From NCBI GenBank assembly GCA_031255425.1, contig JAIRSN010000115.1, positions 1 to 6,675 of the forward strand: a stretch of 6,675 nucleotides of DNA. Reading direction: 5' to 3'. Numbering within the stretch: position 1 is the stretch's first letter; the number at the start of each line of letters is the position of its first letter. The DNA is from Dysgonamonadaceae bacterium (GTDB lineage Bacteria; Bacteroidota; Bacteroidia; Bacteroidales; Azobacteroidaceae). Under the pieces are notes generated by a model, which was not told the DNA's origin, did not search any database, and saw nothing but the letters and a program-made list of their open reading frames with translations. The position numbers and the translations under genes were made by a program. Below, one piece after another: positions 6,372 to 6,675 of the stretch.

Positions 6372-6675
6372 AAAAGAATTTCCACATCACCTGAATCACT
6401 ATCTTTTCACAGATAAATCCATTTATGTGACGGATCATACCGAACAGACCCAATCGAGGAAAGCCATTGAAATCTTCACCGGGATGCCGCCTACGAATAT
6501 CGGTTATTTTTCGTTGCAAAATACGAAAGCCCTGCGGGTTATAAGCGTTATTTTCAACAACAAAAGTTTCACCTATCCCAACGGGGACGCGCGCAGCCAA
6601 TGCGAATGTGTGATCTTTCCGGAAAACAACGACGCCGCTTCATGGCTTGTTTTCCTCGAATTGAAATACAGCAAC
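6352..6675 (+). CDS. Partner gene of the ATPase, possible PD-(D/E)xK nuclease (3' truncated by window end)
   Basis: An open frame begins at ATG 6352, inside the last 20 nt of the ATPase gene, and stays open to the last base, giving 108 residues. It has no stop in the window. The start is supported by the overlap, which is typical of coupled genes. The N-terminal half (MIIANIKKEFPHHLNHYLF...) was not recognised. Near the end, a strand CECVIFP (84-90) with E85 is followed by SWLVFLELKYSN (97-108). The pair of hydrophobic strands with an acidic residue and then E103-L104-K105 has the layout of the PD-(D/E)xK nuclease core, although the usual first Asp would here be Glu. If right, this is the DNA-cutting effector of the ATPase unit. 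The rest of the fold, needed to decide, lies outside the window. A non-nuclease protein with a chance ExK is the main alternative. Confidence 0.75.
   Translation, partial: MIIANIKKEFPHHLNHYLFTDKSIYVTDHTEQTQSRKAIEIFTGMPPTNIGYFSLQNTKALRVISVIFNNKSFTYPNGDARSQCECVIFPENNDAASWLVFLELKYSN

Overview
The window looks like a chromosomal segment of a Bacteroidota bacterium, most likely order Bacteroidales. The evidence is: C-terminal tags that look like type IX secretion (T9SS type A) sorting domains on three consecutive proteins; promoter cores of the Bacteroidota form TAnnTTTG; start codons without a clear Shine-Dalgarno sequence; and a DUF4105 membrane protein of a type common in this group. The secreted pectate lyase suggests a plant-polysaccharide degrader. 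The species cannot be named from the sequence.

Layout. Positions 1-2561 (+) hold a tightly packed run of three secreted-protein genes: the 3' end of an unidentified T9SS cargo gene, a PL1-type pectate lyase, and a propeller-like protein of unknown function. Spacing of 5 and 12 nt suggests one transcription unit. Positions 2562-3060 have no gene. They hold a long imperfect hairpin just after the operon, then a tandem array of about ten units with a 42-43 bp period, each centred on a short palindrome. The array runs into the 3' end of the convergent gene at 3061-4236 (-), a DUF4105/Lnb-like membrane protein with a putative acyltransferase role in lipoprotein maturation. A 157-bp divergent region carries two facing promoter cores and leads into a small exported nitroreductase-like protein (4394-4999, +), followed by a strong terminator-like hairpin.

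The right end (5114-6675, +) starts a new unit with its own TAnnTTTG promoter core. It encodes an OLD/ABC-like AAA ATPase of 411 residues without a TOPRIM domain, then an overlapping gene, cut by the window end, whose last visible residues form a possible PD-(D/E)xK nuclease core (E-L-K preceded by an acidic strand). An ATPase coupled to a putative nuclease matches the general design of many anti-phage or DNA-processing modules. It is the best candidate here for a poorly described system, although its effector is incomplete.

The genes seem to form three separate jobs: extracellular pectin attack (left), envelope maintenance and redox (middle), and a possible genome-defence module (right). The palindromic array between the convergent genes is the most unusual non-coding structure.
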